Below the pieces are notes generated by a model. It saw nothing but the letters and a program-made list of their open reading frames with translations. It was not told the DNA's origin and searched no databases. Position numbers and translations under genes: made by a program. From Streptomyces blattellae (lineage in GTDB: Bacteria > Actinomycetota > Actinomycetes > Streptomycetales > Streptomycetaceae), in assembly GCF_009709555.1 (NCBI RefSeq), contig NZ_WJBG01000246.1:1-64000 (forward strand): a DNA stretch of 64,000 bases, given 5' to 3'. How positions within the stretch are numbered: position 1 is the stretch's first letter; the number at the start of each line of letters is the position of its first letter. Positions 17,650-26,454 of the stretch are shown piece by piece.

Positions 17650-18597
17650 TCAGTGCTGCGGGGCAGCGGGCGAGCGGGTGGGGACCGCGTCGAGTTCGGC
17701 GAGCGTCTCCTTGTCGAGCGTGACCGCGCCCGCCGCCAGGTTCGCCTCAAGGTGACCGGCGTTGGTGGTGCCCGGGATGAGCAGCACATTCGGGGCGTGG
17801 TGCAGCAGCCAGGCCAGGCCGATCTGCACCGGGGAACATCCCAGCTTCTCGGCGGCGGCGAGCACGGCAGGCTCGTCCGTCACCTTCGGGCGACCCGGGA
17901 ACGCGCCGCCGAGGGGGAAGTAGGGCACCCAGGGGATCTGCTCCTGCGCGCAGAACTCAAGCATGTCCTCGTCTTCGCGTGAGGCGAGGCTGTAGGGGTT
18001 CTGCACGCAGACGATGCCGGCCGGCAGGGCGCGGCGCAGTACGTCCAAGGTCACGCTGCTCAGCCCGATCGCACCGATCTTGCCCTCATTGCGCAACGCG
18101 ATCATTTCCGCGAGCTGGTCGTCGAGGTCGACCACCTGGTCGTCCGGGACGGGGGGTCCCATGTGCGCGCCATCGACGCGGCGGAGGTTCACCACCGGGA
18201 TCTGCTCCAGCTGGAGGGTGGTGAGCTCGGCCTCGATCTCGGCCCGCAGCTCCTCGGGCCGTTGCGCCAGACGCACCGGGACCGGTCCGTCGGGGTCGGA
18301 GGTGGCGCCGAGCTTGCTCACGATCAGGACGTCGTCCTGGGGACGTATCGCCTCGCGGATCACCTCGTTGACGAAGCCGCTGCCGTAGAACTGGGCGGTG
18401 TCCACGTGGTCGACGCCGAGGTCGATCGCCTGGCGTACCAGGGCGACGGCGGCACTGCGGTCGCTCTGCAGGCGGGCCAGCTGCATCGAGCCGTACCCGA
18501 CGCGCGAGACGGTTCGGCCGGCCAGCGAACCAGCGCCGCCGGGGCGCGGGGCCCCGGCGGGAGTGGCGTCGGAGGTGGGGGTGCCTGCGGACGTCAT
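17650..18597 (-). CDS. Aldo/keto reductase, NLR-type active site
   Basis: Aldo/keto reductase of 315 aa, close to the YdbC/pyridoxal-reductase-like branch. Asp and Tyr lie in VDHVDTAQFYGSG and Lys in IVSKLG. The usual catalytic His position reads VVNLRRVDG, an N-L-R variant seen in this branch. The NADPH site is VLLIPGTTNAGHLEANL. It is divergent from a TetR gene, with two operators between; the nearer one is 33-46 bp upstream of ATG 18597, so repression by that TetR is likely. Substrate unknown. Confidence 0.86.
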   Translation of the reverse strand: MTSAGTPTSDATPAGAPRPGGAGSLAGRTVSRVGYGSMQLARLQSDRSAAVALVRQAIDLGVDHVDTAQFYGSGFVNEVIREAIRPQDDVLIVSKLGATSDPDGPVPVRLAQRPEELRAEIEAELTTLQLEQIPVVNLRRVDGAHMGPPVPDDQVVDLDDQLAEMIALRNEGKIGAIGLSSVTLDVLRRALPAGIVCVQNPYSLASREDEDMLEFCAQEQIPWVPYFPLGGAFPGRPKVTDEPAVLAAAEKLGCSPVQIGLAWLLHHAPNVLLIPGTTNAGHLEANLAAGAVTLDKETLAELDAVPTRSPAAPQH

Positions 18598-18629
18598 GGC
18601 TACCTGCTCTCGTGAGAGAATGATAAAAA

Positions 18630-18678
18630 CGGAGGATCCTCCGTTACGTCCACCGTAGCACTACCGGAGGTGCCTCCG
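18630..18678. promoter_or_regulatory. Paired CGGAG-N4-CTCCG operators between the aldo/keto reductase and tetR
   Basis: Dyad 1 is ACGGAG-GATC-CTCCGT at 18629-18644 and dyad 2 is CCGGAG-GTGC-CTCCG at 18664-18678, with centres 35 bp apart. The GGAGG in dyad 2 (18666-18670) is also the only plausible Shine-Dalgarno for the TTG start of tetR at 18681. The layout is the same as the CGGAC modules, with one base changed per arm. Confidence 0.75.
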
Positions 18679-18680
18679 TT

Positions 18681-19310
18681 TTGAGACCGCCCGAAGCGTC
18701 ACCGGCCCGCACACCGGCCGACTCGCCGGATGCCGCCGGCCGGCCGGGCCGCCGTGATGCGCGTCGCAACCGCGAGAAGCTCCTCACCGCCGCGCAGGCC
18801 GCCTTCGCGGCAGCCGAGGGCCCGGTCGCGCTGGAGGCCATCGCCCGGCAGGCCGGGGTCGGGATCGGGACGCTGTATCGCCACTTCCCCACCCGCGAAA
18901 GCCTCATCGACGCCGTCTACTCCGCCGAACTCGACAGCGTCACGGCGAGCGTCCCCGCCCTGCTCGAACGGTACCCCGCCGACGTCGCGCTCCGGGCCTG
19001 GATGGGTCGCTACGCCACCTTCGTCGCCACCAAGCGCGGGATGATGGAAACGCTGCGGGCCGGGTTCGCCGCCAGGCGCATCCCGCCTCCCTCGCGGGAA
19101 CGGGTCACTGCCACGATCGCCGACATCCTGGAGCAGGGTGTCGCGGAAGGCACGCTCCGTGCGGATGTCGACGCGGAGGATGTCACGACGATGCTCATCG
19201 GTGTGTTCTTCGCCATGGCGGCCGACTCTCCCCGGCAGCAGATCGACCGTCTGCTCGACCTCCTCTCCGACGCGCTCAGGCCGCAGGCGGGTGCCGCTGC
19301 GGACTCGTGA
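18681..19310 (+). CDS. TetR-family repressor of the divergent aldo/keto reductase
   Basis: TetR regulator, 209 aa. The helix-turn-helix is at about 28-75 (REKLLTAAQAAFAA, VALEAIARQAGVGIGTLYRHFPTRESL), followed by a variable ligand domain with GMMETLRAGF and a C-terminal dimer helix. No in-frame ATG precedes the HTH; TTG 18681 sits 10 nt after a GGAGG that is part of the operator, so it is taken as the start. Autoregulation plus control of the neighbouring reductase is the simplest reading. The ligand is unknown. Confidence 0.88.
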   Translation: MRPPEASPARTPADSPDAAGRPGRRDARRNREKLLTAAQAAFAAAEGPVALEAIARQAGVGIGTLYRHFPTRESLIDAVYSAELDSVTASVPALLERYPADVALRAWMGRYATFVATKRGMMETLRAGFAARRIPPPSRERVTATIADILEQGVAEGTLRADVDAEDVTTMLIGVFFAMAADSPRQQIDRLLDLLSDALRPQAGAAADS

Positions 19311-19619
19311 TCAACGCCAGCGGGCCGGGCGTCCGTGCCGGAACGGTGGTGCGGACCGAAGCCCGGTCCGTGCTGTCGCCAGGCCGCGCAACTCGCCGCC
19401 GCGGCCGGCGCGGTGTCGGTGACCCGGGTCCAGGGCCGGGCGGTCCTCGTGCCGGCGGAACACGGTGTGAGGCACTCGGACGGTGATCGCGCCCCATGTG
19501 CCCCGCCCCTGGCCGCACCGCATGACGCGTCCACGGCCGAGCCGCCGAGAGGGCCGCGAGCCGCGGTCCGGTGACGCGGAGACAGCCGGCGAAGACCATC
19601 CGCGCGCTTCACCCGGAGT
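19311..19619. other. Gene-free gap
   Basis: About 310 bp between the tetR stop and the end of the truncated gene on the other strand. Open frames here are Arg/Pro/Ala-rich shadows. No hairpin with a convincing stem or known element was seen. Confidence 0.5.
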
Positions 19620-21195
19620 CGGCGGACGCGGCGGGCCACGAGTTCGTGGACCTCGCACGTGGTGTTGATCCCGAAGAGGTACCGGCCGTAGCGGGCGGTG
19701 AGGAAGTCGACGTACCCGGAGTAGGGGTGGTCGGGCTCGAAGTTCTCGCGGCTGATCGTGCCGACGCCCGGCTGGTAGGCGATCGGGCAGATTTTCCCGG
19801 CCGGTGCCTGCGGTGCCCAGTCGTCGCCGGTGTTGATGTCCTCCATGAAGTCGGCGTCGATGTTGCCGGTGCGGGCCCAGTAGTCGCGGAACTGGAACCG
19901 GCCATTGGTGCGCAGTTGCACGGTGTGCTCATGGGCCGGGGCCATGACGTGCAGCCGCCCGCTGCCCGCGACGCCCCGGTTCTGGACGTAGAGCGAGCCG
20001 AAGATACGGGTGTCGCCGTCGCGCATCGACACGAACATGTTGTCGACGTCGACCCAGGCGAACCGCTCGTAGTCGGCCGGGTCCACGCCCAGTTCGGCGA
20101 TCTCCGCGGCGCTGTAGGAGCGGAAGTCGGTCTGCGGCAGGACCCGCTTCGCCTTGACGGTGCCGAAGCGGTCGTACGTCGCGCGTCCGCCGGTGAGATA
20201 CGCCCAGGTCTCGGCGAGCCGCAGATCGACCTTGAGCCACTGGGTGACGGCGTTGAACTGGTTGAAGTACTGGCGGTCGGCGAGCTGCTGCTGGGAGATG
20301 CCGACGGCCTGGCGGGCGTACTCCCAGTACATGTCCCAGCCGCTGCCTGCGTAACGGTCGGCGTGCGCGGCCATGTGCGCCTCGACGGCGGCGAGGAAGA
20401 GCGACTGGCCCCGGTTGATGCGGATGCAGTAGCCCGGGATGCCGGGGGAGTAGACGTTGCGCTCGTCGATGACGCCCTCGGTGCGCATCAGACGGTTGAT
20501 GCCGCTGTCGTCCGCCGCGGGGTAGCGGGTGTGGGCGCGGGCGTGCAGGTTGCGCAGCGTGAGCTTGAGGATCTCGTCGTTCAGCTCCTCGTCGCCCTCG
20601 TGGCCCCAGGTCTTGAAGAAGTACTCGCCGAGGTACTGGGAGGCCTCCTCGCCGTAGTTGCCGACGTAGGTGTTCTCGCGGGTGAGGCCCGCCGCGGTGA
20701 TGCCGGTGTAGTGCTTGCCGTAGGGCAGTCGCCGCACGATCTCGCCGTCCGCGTCGAGCTTGCTCTTCGCCAGACCCTTGCCCACGATCTGCACGTAGTC
20801 GTCGGTGAAGCGGGCGGTCTGGTCGTGGTAGAAGAGCGAGTGGTACAGGTCGAGGTCCTCGCCGTCGGGGCCCACCAGGACCTCCTCGCCGAGGAACGGC
20901 ACCGTCCCGAGGGCCTCACCCAGGATCGCGTGGCTGCGCTTCTTGCCCTCGTAGAACGTCGAGCCGATCACCCGCAGGCCCTCGTGGGCCTCCCAGGCGC
21001 CCTCGTAGGTGAAGAACATCTGGTTGTAGATGTACGACAGCCGCGACCGCGCGAAGTCGAAGTTGGCCTTGAGGCAGCGCCCCCAGGCGGCGCGGCGGGT
21101 GAGCGGGGAACCGTCGAAGTCGACGTCCTTGAGGGAGGTCTCGCCCTCCTGGGTGCCGGTGGTGAACGGCTCGTCGAGGAAGGCCCGGAAGACGT
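19620..21195 (-). pseudogene. Truncated large protein of unknown family, both ends lost
   Basis: Good coding sequence on the minus strand runs from about FRAFLDEPFTTG (near 21190) to YGRYLFGINTT (near 19650), about 520 codons with no internal stop. The frame then runs on into unrelated sequence antisense to tetR, so the natural C terminus is missing. On the other side it abuts a plus-strand GH127 fragment with no start codon of its own. Recognisable text includes WDMYWEYARQAVGISQQQ, YWARTGNIDADFMEDINTG and HPYSGYVDFLTARYG. I do not recognise the family; a carbohydrate-active enzyme is a guess from the neighbour. Confidence 0.6.
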
Positions 21196-22219
21196 ACCTC
21201 ACCGGAGGGATGGGCTCCCGGCACGACTGGGAGTCCTTCGGGGACGCGTACGAGCTGCCCTGCGACCGCGCGTACACCGAGACCTGCGCTGCCATCGCCT
21301 CGGTTCACTTCAGCTGGCGGATGGCGCTGCTCACCGGCGAGGCCCGCCACTCGGACCTCATCGAACGCACGCTGTACAACGGCTTCCTCAGTGGTGTGGG
21401 CCTGGACGGGCGTACCTGGCTGTACGTCAATCCGCTGCAGCGGCGTGCGCACACACACGAGCGGCCCGGCGACCAGACCTCGCAGCGGACGCCTTGGTCC
21501 GCTGCGCCTGCTGCCCGCCCAACGCGATGCGCCTGCTGGCCGGCCTTCCGCACTACTTCGCCAGCGCCGACGACGGCGGTCTGCAACTGCACCAGTACGC
21601 CACCGGCGAGTACGCGGGCAGCGGCCTCGCGGTACGCGTGAGCACCGAGTACCCGTGGCACGGCACGGTGACCGTGACCGTCGACGACGCTCCCGCAAAG
21701 GAGCGCACCCTTTCCCTCCGGGTTCCCGCGTGGTGCGGGCAGTTCCGTCTCTTCGTGAACGGAACGCCCGTGCGGGAACAGCCGGAGCGCGGCTGGCTGC
21801 GCCTCACCCAGGCCTTCCGGCCGGGCGACACCGTCCGGCTCGAACTCGACCTGCCGGTGCGCCTGACCCACCCGCACCCCTATGCCGACGCCGTGCGCGG
21901 GTGCGTGGCGCTGGAGCGCGGTCCGCTGGTGTACTGCCTGGAGGAAGCCGACAACGCCGGTGGTCTCGACGGTGTCGTACTCGACCCCGCTACGGCTCCC
22001 GTTGTGCGCGAACGCCCCGATCTGCTCGGCGGCGTCGCCACCATCGTCGCCTCCGGTCGACGTCTCTCGCCGGACGAGACCGATTGGTGGCCGTATCCCA
22101 CCGACGCCGCGCACACCCGACTCGCCGACCGGCCCGTCGGGTTGACCGCCGTGCCCTACTACGCCTGGGCGAACCGCAGCGACGGCGCGATGCGTGTGTG
22201 GATACCCCGGCAGGGGTGA
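21188..22219 (+). pseudogene. GH127 (beta-L-arabinofuranosidase-like) relic, 5'-truncated and frameshifted
   Basis: Homology to GH127/DUF1680 glycosidases begins abruptly at TYLTGGMGSRHDWESFGDAYELP and proceeds through ETCAAIASVHFSWRM and GFLSGVGLDG. The frame shifts by one base around 21494-21500: one phase ends at TPW and the other resumes at RCACCPPNAMRLLAGL, a conserved Cys motif of the family. It then continues to the natural C terminus (VPYYAWANRSDGAMRVWIP). Roughly the first half of the catalytic domain is missing. It is fused head to head with another truncated gene at about 21190, which marks a rearrangement breakpoint. Confidence 0.8.
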
Positions 22220-22873
22220 ACGGACGGCCGGCGACGGCGCCTTGGCATGCGGTGGCACGACACAAGCCACGCGCCGTCTCCGGCCGGAGGCCCAGGCGCT
22301 CCCCGGTGCCCGACGCGGTTCCGCAGGCATTCGCCGGCCTCGGTGCCTGCTCCCGGGCAGCGGCAGAGCCTCAGGGCAATCGAGACTGTCGCGTACGGGC
22401 GAGCAGCTGACCGAGACGCGGTGGCGGTGCCCGAGGTGGGGCACGACCTGATGGTGATCGACCCAGGGGTCATGGATGCCGCTCGGCGGCCGGAGGTCCG
22501 GGCCGAGGCCATTGAGCCTGTGCCGGCCGCGCTTGCGGTGGCCTGTGGAGTGGAGAAAACCGGCGCGGGCGTGGTGGGTCAACTTCCGGGTGATCGACCA
22601 GGGCGTGTTTCGAACGTCCCGTCGTCCGCCCGGAGGGCGGGCCGCGGTGGCGATGGCGCGGCGACGGGGGAGCGTGCGATCGCAAGGCGCCGGTGCGCCC
22701 TCATGGCGGAGCTGTTCGGGCGTTTCGGCAACGCAGCTGGGGCCCCTCTGGGGGAGTGCGTGCCAGGCGTCGCGGGGCAGACGGGGCGTTGGGGGTTTCA
22801 CCGAGCAGAGAGAGTCGCGGCGGTCCGCGCCGCGGTGGGCGTCTGAAGTCCGGGACGTCGAGTGTGGCCCGGC
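22220..22873. other. 650-bp gene-free gap
   Basis: Nothing recognisable. Frames on both strands are open for 200-500 bp but have biased, low-complexity composition and no start with a ribosome site. It may be decayed sequence associated with the rearranged glycosidase region. Confidence 0.4.
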
Positions 22874-23458
22874 TCAGGCCTTCATCGTGGCGAGGACGAG
22901 CGCCTGCAACTGTTCCGCGGTGTGGTCGAGGGGCTGGGTGCTGCGCTTGGCGCGGCACATGGCCACGGTTCCCTCGACGGCCGCGACGATGAGCGTCGCG
23001 AGCTGGGCCGCCTGATCGGGCTCGGCGCCGTGCTCGCGCAACGAGTCGGCGAGCAGGCTCTCCCATGTGGTGAAGACGTCGGCGGCGGCCGCGAGGGCGG
23101 CCGGCGTCTCGTCGCCGGCGGGTTCCTCGATGGCGACGGCGAGCACGGGGCAGCCGGCCCGGAAGTCGCTGTCGACGACGATCTTGCGCCACAGGGTGAG
23201 GAAGGCCCGCAGACCGGCGACCGGACCCGCCGCCAGTTCCTTGCGCAGGCAGCGCGCGGTCCACTCGCCCGTGAAACGCACGGCCTCGGTGGCCAGTTGC
23301 TGCTTGCCCTCGGGGAAGTAGTGGTACGTCGACCCGAGCGGCGCCCCGGCGTGCTTGGCCATCTCGCGGATGCTCGTCGCGTTGAGGCCGCGTCGGCTGA
23401 TCATGTCGGCCGCACCGGCCACGATCCGCTCGCGTGCTGACGGGCTGGGCTTGGTCAC
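22874..23458 (-). CDS. TetR-family repressor, LmrA/YxaF-like
   Basis: TetR regulator of about 194 aa. The HTH holds RERIVAGAADMISRRG and TSIREMAKHAGAPLGSTYHYFPEGKQQ, and the C-terminal part (FTGEWTARCLRKEL, AGCPVLAVAIEEP, EGTVAMCRAKRS) matches LmrA/YxaF-type regulators. GTG 23458 has AAGGGA upstream; a GTG at 23482 is possible. It is divergent from the tautomerase operon with two matching palindromes in the gap, so it probably represses that operon and itself. Confidence 0.87.
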   Translation of the reverse strand: MTKPSPSARERIVAGAADMISRRGLNATSIREMAKHAGAPLGSTYHYFPEGKQQLATEAVRFTGEWTARCLRKELAAGPVAGLRAFLTLWRKIVVDSDFRAGCPVLAVAIEEPAGDETPAALAAAADVFTTWESLLADSLREHGAEPDQAAQLATLIVAAVEGTVAMCRAKRSTQPLDHTAEQLQALVLATMKA

Positions 23459-23485
23459 GTACGTGATCCCTTCTGACCCCACTGG

Positions 23486-23538
23486 CTATAACGATCGTCA
23501 TAGTCTAGCGTGGTCGTCGTCCATAACGACCGTCATAG
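23486..23538. promoter_or_regulatory. Two ATAACGA-N2-CGTCAT operators for the LmrA-like TetR
   Basis: CTATAACGATCGTCATAG (23486-23503) and CCATAACGACCGTCATAG (23521-23538) are near-perfect 18-bp dyads with centres 35 bp apart, in the gap between divergent tetR and the tautomerase gene. One site lies close to each start. Confidence 0.78.
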
Positions 23539-23577
23539 ACGCATGCCGTCGCACGAAACGCAGAGAGAGGGATGTCC

Positions 23578-24009
23578 ATGCCGATGATCCGGCTCACGGC
23601 CCCGGCCGGCGCCCTGACCGAACAAGGCCGCAGCAGCGTCCAGCGGGACCTCGCCGCGGTACTGCTGCGCTGGGAGGGCGCCCCCGACACCGCCTTCTTC
23701 CGCGCCCAGGCCTGGAGCTACCTGGTCGAACTGGAGCAGGGCGCCCAGACCACTGCCGAGGACGACGCACCGCGCTTCCTGGTGGAGGTCACCGTCCCGC
23801 AGGGTGCCCTCTCCGAGCGCCGCAAGGCCGGTCTGGTCGAGGAGGCGACGAAGACCGTGCTGGCCGCTGCCGGACTGGCCTCGGACGACGCCCTGCGGGT
23901 GTGGGTGCTGGTGCACGAGCAGCCCGACGGCACCTGGGGCGCCGGCGGGGCGGTCATCCGGTACGCCGACCTGGTGGCTCTGGCGAAGGGGCAGCGCACC
24001 GATGCGTGA
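23578..24009 (+). CDS. Tautomerase-superfamily protein with N-terminal proline
   Basis: Small enzyme of 143 aa made of two 4-oxalocrotonate-tautomerase-like beta-alpha-beta units: PMIRLTAPAGALTEQGRSS at the start and PRFLVEVTVPQGALSERR from about residue 62. Several ATGs lie close together (23572, 23578, 23584). 23578 is chosen because it puts Pro directly after Met, and the processed N-terminal Pro is the catalytic base in this superfamily. A GAGAGAGGG site precedes it. The length and double unit recall MSAD/cis-CaaD-type members. The gene overlaps the next by 8 bp, so it acts with the dehydrogenase. Confidence 0.78.
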   Translation: MPMIRLTAPAGALTEQGRSSVQRDLAAVLLRWEGAPDTAFFRAQAWSYLVELEQGAQTTAEDDAPRFLVEVTVPQGALSERRKAGLVEEATKTVLAAAGLASDDALRVWVLVHEQPDGTWGAGGAVIRYADLVALAKGQRTDA

Positions 24010-25012
24010 ACTGACCTACGTCGCCAAGCGCACCGTCGAGTGGCGTGAGGCGCCCGACCTCAAACTCCAGTCGGACGGGGAGGCGATCGTCGCTCCGGTC
24101 GCCGCCACCCCCTGTGACGTCGACTCCTCCATCCTCGCCGGCCATGGCTTCATCGACCCGCCCTTCGCCCTCGGCCACGAGTGCGTCGCCCGGGTCGTCG
24201 AGACCGGCGACGCCGTCACCGCCGTGGCCCCCGGCGACCTTGTCGTCGTGCCCTGGTCCATCAGCTGCGGCAGCTGCGACCGCTGCCGGTCCGGGCTGAC
24301 CGCCCACTGCTCCGCCGTGCCCTACATGGCGATGTACGGCGCCCCCATCGGCGGCAGCTGGGGCGGACTCTTCTCCGACCTGGTCCGCGTGCCCTACGCC
24401 GACGCCATGCTCGTACCCCTGCCCACCGGCCTCGACCCGGTCGCCATGGCCTCCGCCAGCGACAACTGGTCCCTGGCCTGGCGCCTGGTCGCCCCCCACC
24501 TCAAGGCCCGCCCCGGAGCGCGGGTGCTGGTCGTCGCCCGCGGCAGCATCGGCCTGTACGTCTGCGACATCGCCCGCGCCCTCGGCGCCTCCGAGGTGCT
24601 CTACGTCGATCCGGAGCCCGAACACCGTGCGCTGGCCAGGGGATACGGCGCCGCCACGGCCGAGGTGCTGGAGCCGATGCCGCAGAGCTACGACATCGCC
24701 GTTGAAGCCACCGGCCGCGTCGACCAGCTCGCCCTGGCCGTCAAGTGCCTGACCCCGGAAGGGATCTGCGAATCGGCGGGCAACCACTTCCGCCCCGGCG
24801 AACTGCCCCTGCTCGACATGTACCTCACCGGCGTCACCCTGCGCATCGCCCGCGACAGCGTACGCGCGCACATCCCCGACGCCCTCGAACTCGCGGCCTC
24901 GGGCAAGGTCGCCCCCGAGAAGGTCGTCTCCCATGTCATCGACTGGGAGGACCTGCCGGCCGCGCTGCCGGAGAGGCACCTCAAGCCCGTCTTCGTCCGG
25001 GCCGATGACTGA
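24002..25012 (+). CDS. Zinc-dependent medium-chain alcohol dehydrogenase
   Basis: MDR-superfamily dehydrogenase of 336 aa. Catalytic zinc ligands can be assigned to Cys in TPCDVDS and His/Glu in LGHECVAR. The structural zinc lobe has CGSCDRC plus a fourth Cys in TAHCSAV. The Rossmann segment reads VLVVARGSIGLYVCDIARALGA, with a GSIG in place of the usual GxGxxG. It starts inside the tautomerase gene (8-bp overlap) and ends overlapping the thioesterase, so all three are translationally coupled. Substrate unknown; an alcohol or aldehyde intermediate of the same route as the tautomerase is likely. Confidence 0.88.
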   Translation: MRELTYVAKRTVEWREAPDLKLQSDGEAIVAPVAATPCDVDSSILAGHGFIDPPFALGHECVARVVETGDAVTAVAPGDLVVVPWSISCGSCDRCRSGLTAHCSAVPYMAMYGAPIGGSWGGLFSDLVRVPYADAMLVPLPTGLDPVAMASASDNWSLAWRLVAPHLKARPGARVLVVARGSIGLYVCDIARALGASEVLYVDPEPEHRALARGYGAATAEVLEPMPQSYDIAVEATGRVDQLALAVKCLTPEGICESAGNHFRPGELPLLDMYLTGVTLRIARDSVRAHIPDALELAASGKVAPEKVVSHVIDWEDLPAALPERHLKPVFVRADD

Positions 25013-25733
25013 CCTCACCCGGACCTCGCCCCGCCCTCCCGCCGAACTCAGAAACCCGATGCACACCTCCCGCACCGACCCGCCCGCACGAGGGACAGCC
25101 GAGGACCTGGCGCACCAGAAGGCGGCCATCGCCGGCCTCGGACACGAACTGCGCGCCCTGGTGGACGCCACAGTTCGAACCGCTGCCTCCCCGGACACCC
25201 TCCACCGTGTGGCAGACGGTGTCCGTCACCTCACCGGTCAGCTGACGGGGCGACGGCGGGCCCGTGCGGAGATTCCCGAGGTGGACGAGTTCCCGGCGGG
25301 GCCACGGATGTACAGCCCGGTCACCGGGGCCGGCAGCCCGCTGGCCCCACCCCTGCACATGACGCCCACGTCGGACGGCCTGATCGGCCACTGCACGCTG
25401 GGCATCGCCCACGAGGGCCCGCCCGGGTACGGTCACGGCGGCATGAGCGCCATGCTCCTGGACGAGGCCATGGGCCGCGCCTGCGTAGCCGCGGGAATGC
25501 CCGGCCTGACCGTCTCCCTTCAGCTGCGCTACCGCCGGCCCGTCCCGCTGGAAACACCGCTGAGGGTCCTCGGCCGAGTCACGGGCACGGATGACCGCAA
25601 GATTTTCGTGACCGGGTCGGTCACCACCCAGGAGGACCCTGCCACTGACCTGGTCACCGCCGACGGAGTCTTCGTCGCACCCGACCTGCATCGCGCCCGC
25701 GCCCTCTTCCCCGACCTGCCGGGAGAATCCTGA
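25005..25733 (+). CDS. PaaI-family hotdog thioesterase
   Basis: Acyl-CoA thioesterase of the PaaI/4HBT hotdog fold, 242 aa. The N-terminal 100 residues are a variable lead-in. The hotdog core begins near GLIGHCTLGIAHEGPPGYGHGG, with the active-site helix HGGMSAMLLDEAMGRAC, and then SLQLRYRRPVPLETPLRVLG. ATG 25005 overlaps the dehydrogenase stop; an internal ATG at 25059 is a less coupled alternative. It would hydrolyse a CoA ester made or spared by the pathway. Last gene of the LmrA-like-TetR operon. Confidence 0.83.
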   Translation: MTDLTRTSPRPPAELRNPMHTSRTDPPARGTAEDLAHQKAAIAGLGHELRALVDATVRTAASPDTLHRVADGVRHLTGQLTGRRRARAEIPEVDEFPAGPRMYSPVTGAGSPLAPPLHMTPTSDGLIGHCTLGIAHEGPPGYGHGGMSAMLLDEAMGRACVAAGMPGLTVSLQLRYRRPVPLETPLRVLGRVTGTDDRKIFVTGSVTTQEDPATDLVTADGVFVAPDLHRARALFPDLPGES

Positions 25734-25752
25734 CGCTGCCGCGAGGCAGGCG

Positions 25753-25767
25753 GCGCCACGGTGGCGC
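25753..25767. terminator. Small hairpin between convergent genes
   Basis: GCGCCAC paired with GTGGCGC around a single G lies in the 83-bp gap between the thioesterase and the convergent tetR. It is short and has no T-run, so the call is weak. Confidence 0.3.
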
Positions 25768-25816
25768 GGGCCACTGAACTCGGCCTCGGGGACGGTGCGG
25801 CGCCGATGCTTTCAGA

Positions 25817-26443
25817 TCACCGCGCCTGCGCAGCCGCGGCGTGCGTGGCCTGGTGTGCCTCGGTGATCAGGGCGGTCGCGACCTCCAGGACCGCCTTGCG
25901 CTTCTCCTCGTCGGTACCCGGAAGGTCGTCGAGGGCGATCATGCCGGCGTGCATCGTGAAGACCGCGCTGACGCAGCGGACCTGGTCGACCAGCGGGGCG
26001 TGCGGGTCGATGAGGATGTCGCGGAGGCCCAGCATGCGGTTGCGGAACCTCTCGCCGGTGCGCAGTTCCTTCAATGTCGCCTGGTTCTCCTGCATGAAGC
26101 GGAAGAGCGGGAGCGCCTCGGCGAGGGCCTCGCTGTAGCGGCGGACGATCTCCTGCTTCGTCTCCAGGGTGGGCGGCTGCCGCCTGCCCCACTCGATCAG
26201 GTCCTCGATCGGCTGCGTCAGGTCCTCGAAGAGGCTGACAAGGATCTCTTCCTTCGTCTTGAAGTGGTAGTAGAGCGCCGCCTTGGTGACGTCGAGGCGC
26301 TCTGCGATCTCGCGCAGCGAGGTCTTCTCGTAGCCCTGCTCGGCGAAGAGTTTGAGCGCCACGTCCTGGATGCGCTGGCGGGTGTCCCCGCGGCGCCGCT
26401 GCTTGGTGCCTTCCATCGTGCCGCCCATTCTCGCGCTCCTCAT
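25817..26443 (-). CDS. TetR-family repressor of the divergent MFS exporter
   Basis: TetR regulator of 208 aa. The HTH is RQRIQDVALKLFAEQGYEKTSLREIAERL followed by DVTKAALYYHFKTKEEIL, a textbook TetR recognition helix. The C-terminal domain is helical (LFRFMQENQATLKEL, AVFTMHAGMIALDD). The start may be 26443 or the in-frame ATG about 30 bp downstream (MEGTKQRRRG). It is divergent from the exporter, with three copies of a 21-bp motif between, the standard drug-responsive arrangement. Confidence 0.9.
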   Translation of the reverse strand: MRSARMGGTMEGTKQRRRGDTRQRIQDVALKLFAEQGYEKTSLREIAERLDVTKAALYYHFKTKEEILVSLFEDLTQPIEDLIEWGRRQPPTLETKQEIVRRYSEALAEALPLFRFMQENQATLKELRTGERFRNRMLGLRDILIDPHAPLVDQVRCVSAVFTMHAGMIALDDLPGTDEEKRKAVLEVATALITEAHQATHAAAAQAR

Positions 26444-26454
26444 GCCCTCTGGAA

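Noticed and set aside
19571..22219. 882-codon plus-strand frame ending in GH127 sequence
   Set aside because: Only the part after about 21500 is homologous to GH127. The first 600 codons are the shadow of the minus-strand truncated gene, so it is not one protein.
22247..22846. Possible 199-codon gene in the gap before the LmrA-like tetR
   Set aside because: No recognisable motif, no ribosome site, and open frames of similar length on the other strand.
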